DNA from: Gemmatimonadota bacterium
GTDB lineage: Bacteria; Gemmatimonadota; Gemmatimonadetes; Gemmatimonadales; Gemmatimonadaceae
Length of the DNA stretch: 64,000 nt
Assembly: GCA_020161135.1 (NCBI GenBank)
Contig: JAIUOB010000005.1
Coordinates: forward strand, 310,001-374,000
Direction of reading: 5' to 3'
Under the pieces are notes generated by a model that had not been told where the DNA came from, searched no databases, and saw only the letters and a program-made list of their open reading frames with translations. Positions 8,299-17,509 of this stretch are shown in pieces. A program made the translations under genes and the position numbers. Position 1 is the first letter of the stretch. Every line of letters starts with the position of its first letter.

Positions 8299-9528
8299 AT
8301 GCGGGACGTGATCGTCCGCCCGCCCATCGCCAATCCGGTCTCGACCGGGCTCACGCCGTCGCGCGAAGACACGGTCGTCGTCAACATCGGGCCGTCGCAT
8401 CCGGCCACGCACGGCACGGTGCAGATCATCGCCGAGCTCGATGGCGAGAAGGTGCTGCGCACCGATGTGCACTGCGGCTACCTGCACCGCGGCTTCGAGA
8501 AGGAGTGCGAGGATCACACCTGGCACAACCTCATCCCGTACGTCGACCGGCTGAACTACTGCTCGGCGCTGATCAACAACTTCGCGTACTGCGACGGGGT
8601 CGAGCGCCTGATGGGCATCGAGATCACGCCGCGCGCGAAGTACCTGCGCACGCTGCTGGCCGAGTACTCGCGCCTCGCCGACCACCTGACGTGTGTGGCG
8701 GCGCAGCTCATGGAGCTGGGCGCGATGACGGCGTTCCTGTACCTCGTGACGGTGCGTGACTGGATGTACGAGCACCTGGCGGCGCTCACGGGCGCGCGGG
8801 TGACCTACACCTACGGCCGCATCGGCGGGGTGGCGTTCGACGTGCCCGCCGGCTGGTTCACGCGTCTCGAGGAGATCCTCAAGGAGTACGAGACGTACGT
8901 GGCGCGCGTGCACGCGCTGGTCGACCGCAACCGCATCTTCATCGATCGCATGCGCGGGGTGGGCGTGCTCACGACGACCGAGGCGATCCACTGGGGCTTC
9001 ACCGGCCCGGTGTTGCGCTCGACCGGTGCGCCGCGCGACCTGCGCAAGGACACGCCGTACCTCGCCTACGGTGAGCTCGACTTCGACGTGCCGGTGGGCA
9101 TCGCCGGTGACAACTACGACCGCTACTACGTGCGCATGCGCGAGATGGACGAGTCGGTGTACATGATCCGCCAGCTCGTGCAACTGATGCCCGAGGGGCC
9201 GATCATGGTGGACGACCGGCGCTGCGTCTTCCCCGAGAAGCAGCTCGTCTACACGGAAATCGAGTCGCTCATCAACCATTTCAAGCTGGTGATGGAAGGG
9301 CCGGTGGTGCCCGCGGGCGATGTGTACGTGGCCCACGAAGGGGCGAACGGGGAACTCGGCTTCTACATGGTGAGCACCGGCACCGGCACGCCGCACAAGG
9401 TGCACGTGCGCTCGCCCAGCTTCGTGCACATGGGCGGCGTGCACCGCATGCTCGACGGGTATCAGCTCGCCGACATCGTCACCACCTTCGGGTCGGTGAA
9501 CATGATCGGTGGGGAGTGCGACCGATGA
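8299..9528 (+). CDS. nuoD: NADH-quinone oxidoreductase subunit D
   Basis: The 49-kDa-type subunit forms the quinone pocket with NuoB and is related to the large subunit of NiFe hydrogenases. It has 409 residues with the N-terminal GPSHPATHGT motif that contacts quinone, HRGFEK, and the C-terminal MIGGECDR. I prefer the ATG at 8299 to the GTG at 8275, which would overlap nuoC by 17 nt and adds nothing conserved. The stop overlaps the nuoE start (ATGA). Confidence 0.96.
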   Translation: MRDVIVRPPIANPVSTGLTPSREDTVVVNIGPSHPATHGTVQIIAELDGEKVLRTDVHCGYLHRGFEKECEDHTWHNLIPYVDRLNYCSALINNFAYCDGVERLMGIEITPRAKYLRTLLAEYSRLADHLTCVAAQLMELGAMTAFLYLVTVRDWMYEHLAALTGARVTYTYGRIGGVAFDVPAGWFTRLEEILKEYETYVARVHALVDRNRIFIDRMRGVGVLTTTEAIHWGFTGPVLRSTGAPRDLRKDTPYLAYGELDFDVPVGIAGDNYDRYYVRMREMDESVYMIRQLVQLMPEGPIMVDDRRCVFPEKQLVYTEIESLINHFKLVMEGPVVPAGDVYVAHEGANGELGFYMVSTGTGTPHKVHVRSPSFVHMGGVHRMLDGYQLADIVTTFGSVNMIGGECDR

Positions 9529-10007
9529 CGATGACGAGCATCCAGCACCTGATTCCCGAGTTCGAGCGCTGGAAGCAGCGCTATCCCGCCGGCTTCGAGG
9601 GTTCCCTCACGATTCCCTGCCTCCGCCGCATCCAGGAGGAGCGGGGGTACATCGCCGACAGCGACATCGACGCGCTGGTCGCGTATCTCGGCGTGCCGCG
9701 CACGCAGGTCGACGAGGTGCTCGGCTTCTACACGATGTTCACGCGCGAGCCGCTCGGTCGCCACCACATCCAGGTGTGCCACAACCTGCCGTGCGCGCTG
9801 CGCGGTGCCGAAGGGCTCGTGCAGTACCTGTGCGGCAGGCTCGGCGTGCAGCCGGGCGAGACCACGGCCGATGGACGGTTCACGCTGAGCACCGTCGAGT
9901 GCCTCGCGAGCTGCGGCACGGCGCCGATGATGATGGTGAACGAGGCGTACCACGAGAACCTCACGCCGCAGGCGGTCGACGCGCTGCTCGAGGAGCTGTC
10001 GCAATGA
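9525..10007 (+). CDS. nuoE: NADH-quinone oxidoreductase subunit E
   Basis: Thioredoxin-like 24-kDa subunit with the 2Fe-2S cluster N1a at the NADH end of complex I. The 160-residue protein has the four ligands in two pairs: CHNLPC (about 82-87) and CLASC (about 122-126). The ATG at 9525 overlaps the nuoD stop and has GGGGAG at about 9 nt; the next gene starts within its stop codon. Confidence 0.96.
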   Translation: MTMTSIQHLIPEFERWKQRYPAGFEGSLTIPCLRRIQEERGYIADSDIDALVAYLGVPRTQVDEVLGFYTMFTREPLGRHHIQVCHNLPCALRGAEGLVQYLCGRLGVQPGETTADGRFTLSTVECLASCGTAPMMMVNEAYHENLTPQAVDALLEELSQ

Positions 10008-11380
10008 GCACCGCGCTGATTCCGCCGTTGTACGTGCCGCAGGACGGGCGCTACTTCATGAACTTCCCGGTCACGCCCACCTCGCACACGCTCGCCGAGT
10101 TCCGCGGGCGGGGCGGCTATGGCGCGCTGACCAAGGTGCTCACCACGGGCATCGCCCCGGCCGACGTGACGAAGGAAGTGTCGGCCTCGGGGCTGCTGGG
10201 GCATGGCGGCGCCGCGTTCCCGGCGGGACGCAAGTGGGGCGTCATCAAGGCCAACGACGGCGAGCCGCACTACGTGTGCATGAACGCCGACGAAGGCGAG
10301 CCGGGCACGTTCAAGGATCGCTGGCTGCTGGAATGCCTGCCGCACCTGCTGGTGGAGGGCCTCGCGCTCGCCAGCTACGCGGTGGGCGGTCGCCACGCCT
10401 TCATCTACATTCGCGGCGAGTTCGACCTGCCGTGGCGTCGCATCGCGGGGGCCGTGGAGGAAGCGTACGCGGCGGGGCTGCTGGGCGAGAGCATCCTCGG
10501 CAGCGGCTTCTCACTCGACGTGGTGGTGTATCGCGGCGCGGGGTCGTACGTGTGTGGCGAGGCCTCGGCCATGCTGGCGTCGCTCGAGGGCAAGAAGGGG
10601 TGGCCGCGCAATCGTCCGCCGCGCCTCACCGTGAAGGGGCTGTACCAGAAGCCGACGGTGGTGAACAACGTCGAGACGCTGGCCAACGTGCCGGCGATCG
10701 TGATGCACGGCGCCGAGGCCTTCCGGCAGGTCGGCACGCCGAAGAGTCCCGGCTCGCAGATGATCTCGATCTCGGGTCACGTGAACCGTCCCGGCGTCTA
10801 CGAACTGCCGTATGGGTACTCGTGGGAGCAGTTCATCTTCGACGACTGCGGCGGCATCCAGGGTGGACGGGCGCTCAAGTGCATCATCCCCGGCGGCGTC
10901 TCCACCAAGCTGCTCACGGCTGACGCCATCAAGGGCGTCACGCTCGACCACAACGCCGCGCTCAAGGCGGGATCGCAGCTTGGCTCTGGCGGCATGATCG
11001 CCATCGCCGAGGGCACCTGCATGGTGCGTGCGGCGCGTGTGATCCAGCGCTTCTACCATCACGAGAGCTGCGGGCAGTGCACGCCGTGCCGTGAGGGGAT
11101 GGGGTGGATGGAGCGCATCCTCGACCGCATCGTGCGCGGCGAAGGGCGCGCCGAGGACATCGATCGCCTGTACCACATCTCCAACGCGAACGACGGCACG
11201 ACGATCTGCAGCCTCGGGGACTCCGCGGGCTACGCGTGCTCGGCCATCCTCGACCACTATCGCGAGGAGTTCGAGTACTTCATCACGCACAAGCGCTCGA
11301 TGTTCGATGGCCGGCTGGCGGTGGTCGATCCATTTGCCGGGGCGGTACCAACGCCGCTGGCGGCGGGGGTGGGCGCATGA
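10004..11380 (+). CDS. nuoF: NADH-quinone oxidoreductase subunit F
   Basis: Binds NADH and FMN and carries 4Fe-4S cluster N3; electrons enter complex I here. It has 458 residues. The NADH/FMN glycine loop reads GLLGHGGAAFPAGRKW (about 62-77), slightly unlike the usual RGRGGAGFPTG. The acidic NADEGEPGTFKDR follows, and the cluster ligands are in ESCGQCTPCREG with a later Cys in TTICSLGD. The start overlaps the nuoE stop (ATGA). The FdsB protein encoded at 26580-28142 is a paralogue that keeps the classical GRGGAAFP loop. Confidence 0.96.
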   Translation: MSTALIPPLYVPQDGRYFMNFPVTPTSHTLAEFRGRGGYGALTKVLTTGIAPADVTKEVSASGLLGHGGAAFPAGRKWGVIKANDGEPHYVCMNADEGEPGTFKDRWLLECLPHLLVEGLALASYAVGGRHAFIYIRGEFDLPWRRIAGAVEEAYAAGLLGESILGSGFSLDVVVYRGAGSYVCGEASAMLASLEGKKGWPRNRPPRLTVKGLYQKPTVVNNVETLANVPAIVMHGAEAFRQVGTPKSPGSQMISISGHVNRPGVYELPYGYSWEQFIFDDCGGIQGGRALKCIIPGGVSTKLLTADAIKGVTLDHNAALKAGSQLGSGGMIAIAEGTCMVRAARVIQRFYHHESCGQCTPCREGMGWMERILDRIVRGEGRAEDIDRLYHISNANDGTTICSLGDSAGYACSAILDHYREEFEYFITHKRSMFDGRLAVVDPFAGAVPTPLAAGVGA

Positions 11381-12900
11381 CGGCCCCGACGCGCGCGCGC
11401 GGCAACAACGAGCCGGTCGACACCAGTCGCACGATCGACTTCTTCATCAACGGGACCCCGTGCACCGCGTTCGCGGGGGAGACGGTGATCCAGGCGGCGC
11501 AGCGGGCCGGCGTGGCCATCCCGCACTTCTGCTGGCACCACGACCTGTCGGTGCCCGGCAACTGCCGCATCTGCATGGTGGAAGTCGAGCAGGAAGGCGG
11601 CGATCCCTGGTTCGATATCGGCTGCAACATGCCGGTGACGGCCGGGATGCGCGTGCTCACCGAGTCGGACCGCGTGAAGGAGCTGCGTCGCGACACAATG
11701 CAGTTCATCACGCTCAACCACCCGGTGGACTGCGGCATCTGCAACAAGAGTGGGGAGTGCCTGCTGCAGGACTACCACTATGAGCACAACGGGCGCGCCT
11801 CGCTGTCGCGCGACCAGAAGAATCACGCGACGAAGTTCTATCCGCTGTCGCAGCGGGTGATGCTGGACAACGAGCGGTGCATCATGTGCACGCGCTGCGT
11901 GCGCTTCACGGCCGAGGTGTCGGGGAGCCGCGCGCTGGCGGCGGTGCACCGCGGCGACCACGCGCTGATTCGTCCAGCGGAGGACGCGAACTTCGACCTC
12001 GATGTCTACTCGGACAATGTCATCGACATCTGTCCGGTGGGTGCGCTGCTCGCGGTGCAGGACCTGGACAAGGCGCGCGTCTGGTACACCGAGGCGACCC
12101 CGTCGGTGTGCGCGGGATGCGCGCGCGGGTGCACGATCAACGTGTGGCACCGCCGGCCGGAGTGGGCGTTCAAGGCGCTCGATCCGCACCTCAACGCGCG
12201 CATCGAGCGCGTGACGCCGCTCGAGAATCCGGCGGTGAACGGCGCGTGGACGTGCAACAAGGCGCGCGACCTGTCGCAGCTCATGGAGCGGCCGCGGGTC
12301 ACGCAGGCCATGGCACACGGCCGGCCCGTCCCGTCCGATGAGGCGGTGCGTGAGGCGGCGACGCTGTTGCGCGATGCGCGCCGGGTCGTGGCGCTGGTGT
12401 CATCGTGGGGGAGCAACGAGGAACTGGCCGCCTTCGGTGCGCAGGTGGCCGCGCCATTGGGCGCGCGTCTCACGGCGTGGGTGAAGGCCGATCATGTGCC
12501 GCAGCCGGGTGAGGTGGTGCAGGACGACCTGCTCATCGTCGCGGACAAGAACCCCAATCGCGCGGCGGCACTGGCCGTCGCGGCAGCGATGCCGTCGGAC
12601 GCGGGGGCGTGGCCGTTGGACACCGATGTCGTGCTCGTGTGGGGCGAGGGCGCGCCTGCGTCGTCGCTGCCGTCGGGCGCGCGCGTGGTGCGGCTCACGA
12701 GCTTCGCGGCGGACGACGCATCGGCAGACGTGTTGATCCCGGTGAGCACCTATCTCGAGCGCGATGGCCACTTCACGAATGTGGAGGGGACGGTGAGCGC
12801 GTTCCGCACCGTGTTCGCGCCGCCGGCGGGCGTGGCGCATGCGGCCGATGTCTTCACCGCGTGGGGCATGGCGCTGGCCGGCGCGGGAGTGTCCGCATGA
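11377..12900 (+). CDS. nuoG: NADH-quinone oxidoreductase subunit G, short form
   Basis: The 75-kDa-type subunit relays electrons from NuoF through several iron-sulfur clusters. At 507 residues it is shorter than E. coli NuoG (about 900). Visible in order: plant-type 2Fe-2S ligands (HFCWHHDLSVPGNCRICM), the His-Cys cluster (HPVDCGICNKSGECLLQD), a 4Fe-4S set (CIMCTRCVRF and DICPVGAL), and a CxxCxxxC-x40-C pattern (VCAGCARGC, then WTCNK) like the N7 site. The molybdopterin-like domain is then reduced to about 200 residues. Starts in the nuoF stop and ends in the nuoH start. Confidence 0.94.
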   Translation: MTAPTRARGNNEPVDTSRTIDFFINGTPCTAFAGETVIQAAQRAGVAIPHFCWHHDLSVPGNCRICMVEVEQEGGDPWFDIGCNMPVTAGMRVLTESDRVKELRRDTMQFITLNHPVDCGICNKSGECLLQDYHYEHNGRASLSRDQKNHATKFYPLSQRVMLDNERCIMCTRCVRFTAEVSGSRALAAVHRGDHALIRPAEDANFDLDVYSDNVIDICPVGALLAVQDLDKARVWYTEATPSVCAGCARGCTINVWHRRPEWAFKALDPHLNARIERVTPLENPAVNGAWTCNKARDLSQLMERPRVTQAMAHGRPVPSDEAVREAATLLRDARRVVALVSSWGSNEELAAFGAQVAAPLGARLTAWVKADHVPQPGEVVQDDLLIVADKNPNRAAALAVAAAMPSDAGAWPLDTDVVLVWGEGAPASSLPSGARVVRLTSFAADDASADVLIPVSTYLERDGHFTNVEGTVSAFRTVFAPPAGVAHAADVFTAWGMALAGAGVSA

Positions 12901-14054
12901 GCAGCGCCTGGCTGCCCGATCTCCTCGTGGCCGGGGTGTTCATCGGCTACGTGATGGTGGTGCTGCTCAGCTTCGGCGGGCTGCTCACCTGGGTGGAACG
13001 CAAGCAGAGCGCGGTGATGGCCGACCGCATCGGCGCGAACCGCGCCTACATTCGCATCCCGTTCACGAACGTGAAGCTGGTGTGGATGGGGTTGTTTCAC
13101 GGCATGGCGGACGGCCTGAAGATGCTCCTCAAGGAGGACTTCAAGCCCCGTGCGCACGATCGCCTGGGCTACGCGCTGGCGCCCTACTTCGCCTTCGCGC
13201 CGGTGCTGCTGGTGTTCGCCGTGGTGCCGTTCGGTGGCACGGTGGTGCCCGGGCAGCTCATCCCGGCGCTGGCGGGGGTGTTCGGTGACCGGGCGTATCC
13301 CATGCAGATCGCCACGCTCGATGCGGGGCTGCTGGTGGTGTTCGCCTTCAGTGGTCTCACGGTCATCGGAGCGATGATCGCGGGCTGGGCGTCGGACAAC
13401 AAGTTCTCGCTGCTGGGTGGGGTGCGTGCGGGGTCGCAGATGATCTCGTACGAACTGGTGATGGCGCTGACGGTGATGGGGTTGCTGCTGGTGTACGGCA
13501 CCGTCGATCTCGACGCCATCGTGCGCCACCAGTCGGGGACGATGCTCGGGGTGCTGCCGGCGTGGGGAGTGTTTCACCAGCCGGTGGCAGCCTTCCTGTT
13601 CCTCACGGCCGCCATCGCCGAGAACAAGCGCATCCCGTTCGACCTGCCGGAGGCGGAGTCGGAGCTCATCGCGGGCTACTTCACCGAGTTCAGCGCGATG
13701 AAGATGGGGCTGTTCATGTTCGCGGAGTTCATCCAGATCGCGGTGGTCGCGGCGCTCTTCGCGACGCTGTTCCTGGGAGGCTACAACCTGCCGTTCATGA
13801 CGGATGCCGGGTTCGCATTTCCCGGCGGCGCGACGGTGGCGTTGAGCCAGGGTGTGCGCGTGCCGTTGCAGGTGCTGACGTTCCTGGGCAAGGTGGCGCT
13901 GCTGTGCGTCATCCAGGTGCAGATCCGCTGGACGCTGCCGCGCTTCCGGTATGACCAGATGCTCGGCCTGTCGTGGAAGATGCTGCTGCCGCTGTCGCTC
14001 GCGAATCTCGTGGTGACGGCGGTGGTGCTGTGGTTGACCGGAGGAGGCGCATGA
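12897..14054 (+). CDS. nuoH: NADH-quinone oxidoreductase subunit H
   Basis: Membrane subunit at the junction of the two arms; with NuoB and NuoD it forms the quinone chamber. It has 385 residues and about eight membrane helices, with the conserved WVERKQSAVMADRIGANR loop (about 31-48) and the ENKRIPFDLPEAESELIAG loop near 240-258. The start overlaps the nuoG stop (ATGA) and the nuoI start overlaps its own. Confidence 0.96.
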   Translation: MSSAWLPDLLVAGVFIGYVMVVLLSFGGLLTWVERKQSAVMADRIGANRAYIRIPFTNVKLVWMGLFHGMADGLKMLLKEDFKPRAHDRLGYALAPYFAFAPVLLVFAVVPFGGTVVPGQLIPALAGVFGDRAYPMQIATLDAGLLVVFAFSGLTVIGAMIAGWASDNKFSLLGGVRAGSQMISYELVMALTVMGLLLVYGTVDLDAIVRHQSGTMLGVLPAWGVFHQPVAAFLFLTAAIAENKRIPFDLPEAESELIAGYFTEFSAMKMGLFMFAEFIQIAVVAALFATLFLGGYNLPFMTDAGFAFPGGATVALSQGVRVPLQVLTFLGKVALLCVIQVQIRWTLPRFRYDQMLGLSWKMLLPLSLANLVVTAVVLWLTGGGA

Positions 14055-14746
14055 CCGTCGTGGATACCCGCGCTGCCGAGGCAGCGCCCGAGGAGTCGCC
14101 CGCGCCGGCGTCGGCGGCACGGCCCGCGCCGCGCCGGCCGTTGCCGATACGCTACGAGCGTCCGCAGTACTGGAACGCGCGCGAGCTCACGCTGTGGGAG
14201 AAGCTCTACCTCCCCGAGGTGCTGCGTGGGCTGGCCATCACGACCGGGGTGTTCCTGCGGAACATGGGCAAGTGGCTGACCGGTCGTCGGGGGGCGGTCA
14301 CCACGTACTACCCCGAGGAGAAGCGCAAGGACTTTGCGCCGCGCAATCGCGGCAAGCACATCCTGACGCAGCGCCCCGACGGCTCGCCGCAGTGCATCGC
14401 GTGCAACATGTGCGCGACCGTGTGTCCGGCGAAGGTCATCGAAATCGAGGCAGGGTTCGACCCCAACGACCCGGCGCATCCGAAGTCGCCGGTGCGCTTC
14501 GAGATCGACTACTCGCGGTGCGTGTTCTGCGGCCTGTGCGTCGAGGCGTGTCCCGAGGATGCCATCCGCATGCAGGAGGATGTCCCCGGGCTCGTGTCCG
14601 ACGATCGCTACAACATGTGGCTCACCATGGATGAGATGCTGACGTGGCGTCCGCAGTCGGATGTCGCGAAACCCTATCCCCCCAAGCCTGCGCCGGGTGG
14701 CGCGGGCGCGGGATCGGCGCGAGGACGCGGGTCATCGACACACTGA
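14051..14746 (+). CDS. nuoI: NADH-quinone oxidoreductase subunit I
   Basis: Ferredoxin-like subunit with clusters N6a and N6b, passing electrons to N2 in NuoB. The 231-residue protein has two CxxCxxCxxxCP motifs: CIACNMCATVCP (about 116-127) and CVFCGLCVEACP (about 157-168). The first 35 residues are an Ala/Pro-rich extension that is probably disordered, and the C-terminus ends in a Gly/Ala-rich tail. The start lies in the nuoH stop. Confidence 0.96.
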   Translation: MTVVDTRAAEAAPEESPAPASAARPAPRRPLPIRYERPQYWNARELTLWEKLYLPEVLRGLAITTGVFLRNMGKWLTGRRGAVTTYYPEEKRKDFAPRNRGKHILTQRPDGSPQCIACNMCATVCPAKVIEIEAGFDPNDPAHPKSPVRFEIDYSRCVFCGLCVEACPEDAIRMQEDVPGLVSDDRYNMWLTMDEMLTWRPQSDVAKPYPPKPAPGGAGAGSARGRGSSTH

Positions 14747-15300
14747 TTCTCGCCCTGGTCGGCGGTGTCGCGCTGACGGGCGCTGTCCTCATGCTGGTGT
14801 TGCGGGAGCCGATGCGCGTGGCGTTGGCGCTCATCACCACGATGACGGCGCTCGGCGCCGTGTACGGGCTGCTTGGGGTGCACTTTATCGCGGCCTTCCA
14901 GGTGCTCATCTACGTGGGCGCCGTGATGGTGTTCATGGTCTACGTCATCATGCTGCTCGAGGTGCGCGAGGGACCGGCACGCCCGCGCCTCTCGTCGGTG
15001 GGGGTGCCGGGGCTCATCGGAGGCGTGCTGCTCCTGGGCGCGGTGGCGGTGGCCGTGCTGCGCAGTGGCGCGCTGACCGCGACGGTGCCGACGCCGGACG
15101 CCGGCTTCGGCCTCGTGAGCTTCTCGCAGGCGTTCCTGCGGGAGTACTGGCTCGAGTTCGAGCTGACGACCGTGCTGCTCGTGGCGGCGGTGGCGGCGGC
15201 GCTGGCGGTCATCGGCGTGAGCCGCCGCGCCGGCGCGATGCGCGGGCAGGTGGTGACGCCAGCGGCCGGTGCGGCGCATGAGGGACGCGCCGATGGATAA
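14644..15300 (+). CDS. nuoJ: NADH-quinone oxidoreductase subunit J
   Basis: Membrane subunit J/ND6, next to the E-channel. Helices run through the first two thirds, with the conserved IYVGAVMVFMVYVIMLL segment. The given start is the GTG at 14644, the nearest canonical start codon, but it overlaps nuoI by 103 nt and its first 30 residues are not membrane-like. NuoJ-like sequence (IDTLILALVGGVAL) begins at 14734, where an ATC codon is preceded by GAGGA at 8 nt. An unusual AUC start is therefore possible and the true protein may be 188 residues. Confidence 0.9.
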   Translation: MASAVGCRETLSPQACAGWRGRGIGARTRVIDTLILALVGGVALTGAVLMLVLREPMRVALALITTMTALGAVYGLLGVHFIAAFQVLIYVGAVMVFMVYVIMLLEVREGPARPRLSSVGVPGLIGGVLLLGAVAVAVLRSGALTATVPTPDAGFGLVSFSQAFLREYWLEFELTTVLLVAAVAAALAVIGVSRRAGAMRGQVVTPAAGAAHEGRADG

Positions 15301-15595
15301 GACCCAGGGGCTGCTGCTGCTGGCCGGCGCGCTGTTCACACTGGGGCTCACGGGGGTCGTGGTCCGGCGCAACGCGCTGGTGATGCTCATGTGCCTCGAA
15401 CTGATGCTCAACGGCGTCAACCTCGCGCTCGTGACGTTCGCCCAGCAGCGCGGCGACGCGGCGGGCGTGGTCATGGTGTTCCTCACCTTCGTGGTCGCGA
15501 CGGCGGAGATCGCCCTCGCGATTCCCATCGTCCTGCTGCTCGTGCGACATGCCCGCGCGCTCGACGTCGATCGTTTCAGCGACCTGCAGGGCTAG
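15293..15595 (+). CDS. nuoK: NADH-quinone oxidoreductase subunit K
   Basis: Small membrane subunit K/ND4L, exactly 100 residues and three helices, as in most bacteria. The helix-2 segment MLMCLELMLNGVNLAL carries the conserved glutamate of the proton path, and a second glutamate lies in ATAEIALAI. The ATG at 15293 overlaps the nuoJ stop and is preceded by GAGGGA. nuoL follows after 6 nt. Confidence 0.96.
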   Translation: MDKTQGLLLLAGALFTLGLTGVVVRRNALVMLMCLELMLNGVNLALVTFAQQRGDAAGVVMVFLTFVVATAEIALAIPIVLLLVRHARALDVDRFSDLQG

Positions 15596-15601
15596 CCCGT
15601 C

Positions 15602-17509
15602 ATGACGCATCCGCTGGCCCTCATCGTCTTCCTGCCGCTGCTCGGCTTCCTCATCAACGGCACCTTCGCCACGGCCCTGGGTGGCCGCCGCCTCGGACAC
15701 ACGGCGTCGGCGCTCGTGGGGTGTGGCACGCCGCTCCTGGCCTTCGCGCTCACCGTGATGATGTTCTTCCGCCTGCAGGGGGGAGACTACGCACCCATCA
15801 CCGAGCCGCTCTATCGCTGGGCGACGCTCGGCACGCTGACCTTCGACATCGCGTTCCATTTCGACCGCCTGAGTGCGGTCATGACCCTCATCGTGACGGG
15901 CGTGGGATCGGTCATCCACATCTACGCCACGGGATACATGCATGACGACAAGAGCTTCGGGCGCTTCTTCGCGTACCTGAACCTCTTCCTGTTCTTCATG
16001 CTGCTGCTGGTGCTCGGCCGGTCGATGCTGGTGCTGTTCGTCGGCTGGGAGGGCGTGGGACTGGCGTCGTACCTGCTCATCGGCTTCTGGTTCGACGACC
16101 TCGCGAACGCGGCGGCCGGTCGCAAGGCGTTCATCACCAATCGCGTGGGCGATTTCGGCTTCCTGCTGGGGATGTTCCTGCTGTGGCGCGCCTTCGGGAC
16201 GCTCGACATGGACACGCTGAACGCCACATTCCTCTCGGCGGCCACGTCGGGGCAGGGGATGCTGGTGAACGCGAGCCTGGTGGGGCTGCTGCTGTTCGTC
16301 GGCGCGACCGGCAAGAGCGCGCAGATCCCGTTGTACGTGTGGCTCCCCGATGCCATGGCCGGTCCGACCCCGGTGTCGGCGCTCATCCATGCCGCCACGA
16401 TGGTGACGGCGGGCGTGTACCTCATCGCGCGCATGAGCGGGCTGTACATGCAGGCGCCCGAGGCGAGCCAGGTAATTGCGGTGGTCGGCGTGCTCACGGC
16501 CTTCGTGGCCGCGACGATCGCGCTGGTGCAGACCGACATCAAGAAGGTCCTCGCCTACTCCACCGTGTCGCAGTTGGGCTTCATGTTCCTCGCGCTCGGC
16601 GTGGGGGCGTATGGCGTGGCGATCTTCCACGTGATGACGCACGCCTTCTTCAAGGCCTGCCTGTTCCTCGGTGCCGGCAGTGTGATTCACGCGCTGGGTG
16701 GCGAGCAGGACATCCGCAAGATGGGCGGACTGCGGACGAAGATCCCGGTGACATTCTGGACCTTCGCGATCGCGACGGCTGCGATCGCCGGCATTCCGGG
16801 GCTCGCCGGCTTCTTCTCGAAGGACGAGATCCTGTGGTTCGCGTATGCCAGCGAGAAGGGCGGGGCCCCGTGGCTCTGGGCCCTCGCGGCGGCGACGGCG
16901 CTCATGACGGCGTTCTACATGACGCGCCTGCTGTGGCTCACCTTCTTCGGCGCGTCGCGCATGGACCCGCACGTCGAGTCGCATGTGCACGAGTCGCCGC
17001 TGTCGATGACCGGCGTGCTGGTGGTGCTGGCGCTGCTGTCGGCGGGGGGCGGCTACCTGGCGCTGCCGCATTTCCTCGAGGCCCAACTGCCGTTGCCGGC
17101 GGTCGTTCCGGCGCGTGAGTCGGCCGAGCATCTGCTGCTGTACGTGAGCATCGGTCTCGCGCTGGCGGGCGTCACGGCCGCGGTCGTGATGTATCGCGGT
17201 GCGGCGGGGCCGGCCACGGCGGCGGCGCGGAGCCTGGCGCCGGTGCATCGCCTGCTCAGCGGCAAGTATTTCGTGGACGAGCTCTATGCCGCGGTGCTGG
17301 TGCGCCCGCTGGCGTGGTTCTCCGAGCATGTCCTGCTCCGCGGCGCTGATCGCGCGCTGCTCGACGGCTCGCTGGATGGACTCGGCCGCCTGGCGCAGCG
17401 TACGGCAGGGCTGCTGGCGCGAGTGCAGAACGGCAGCCTGCAGCGGTATGCGCTGTTCATGCTGGTGGGCGTGGCCGGCGTGATCCTGTGGAGCTGGCAG
17501 CATGTCTGA
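15602..17509 (+). CDS. nuoL: NADH-quinone oxidoreductase subunit L
   Basis: Antiporter-like proton-pumping subunit at the far end of the membrane arm. It has 635 residues and about 16 helices, with the conserved FVGWEGVGLASYLLIG (pump glutamate) near 143-158, the lysine-bearing QIPLYVWLPDAMAGPTPVSALIHAATMVTAG segment, and the long lateral helix region before the C-terminus. The length agrees with E. coli NuoL (613). Overlaps nuoM by 8 nt. Confidence 0.97.
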   Translation: MTHPLALIVFLPLLGFLINGTFATALGGRRLGHTASALVGCGTPLLAFALTVMMFFRLQGGDYAPITEPLYRWATLGTLTFDIAFHFDRLSAVMTLIVTGVGSVIHIYATGYMHDDKSFGRFFAYLNLFLFFMLLLVLGRSMLVLFVGWEGVGLASYLLIGFWFDDLANAAAGRKAFITNRVGDFGFLLGMFLLWRAFGTLDMDTLNATFLSAATSGQGMLVNASLVGLLLFVGATGKSAQIPLYVWLPDAMAGPTPVSALIHAATMVTAGVYLIARMSGLYMQAPEASQVIAVVGVLTAFVAATIALVQTDIKKVLAYSTVSQLGFMFLALGVGAYGVAIFHVMTHAFFKACLFLGAGSVIHALGGEQDIRKMGGLRTKIPVTFWTFAIATAAIAGIPGLAGFFSKDEILWFAYASEKGGAPWLWALAAATALMTAFYMTRLLWLTFFGASRMDPHVESHVHESPLSMTGVLVVLALLSAGGGYLALPHFLEAQLPLPAVVPARESAEHLLLYVSIGLALAGVTAAVVMYRGAAGPATAAARSLAPVHRLLSGKYFVDELYAAVLVRPLAWFSEHVLLRGADRALLDGSLDGLGRLAQRTAGLLARVQNGSLQRYALFMLVGVAGVILWSWQHV

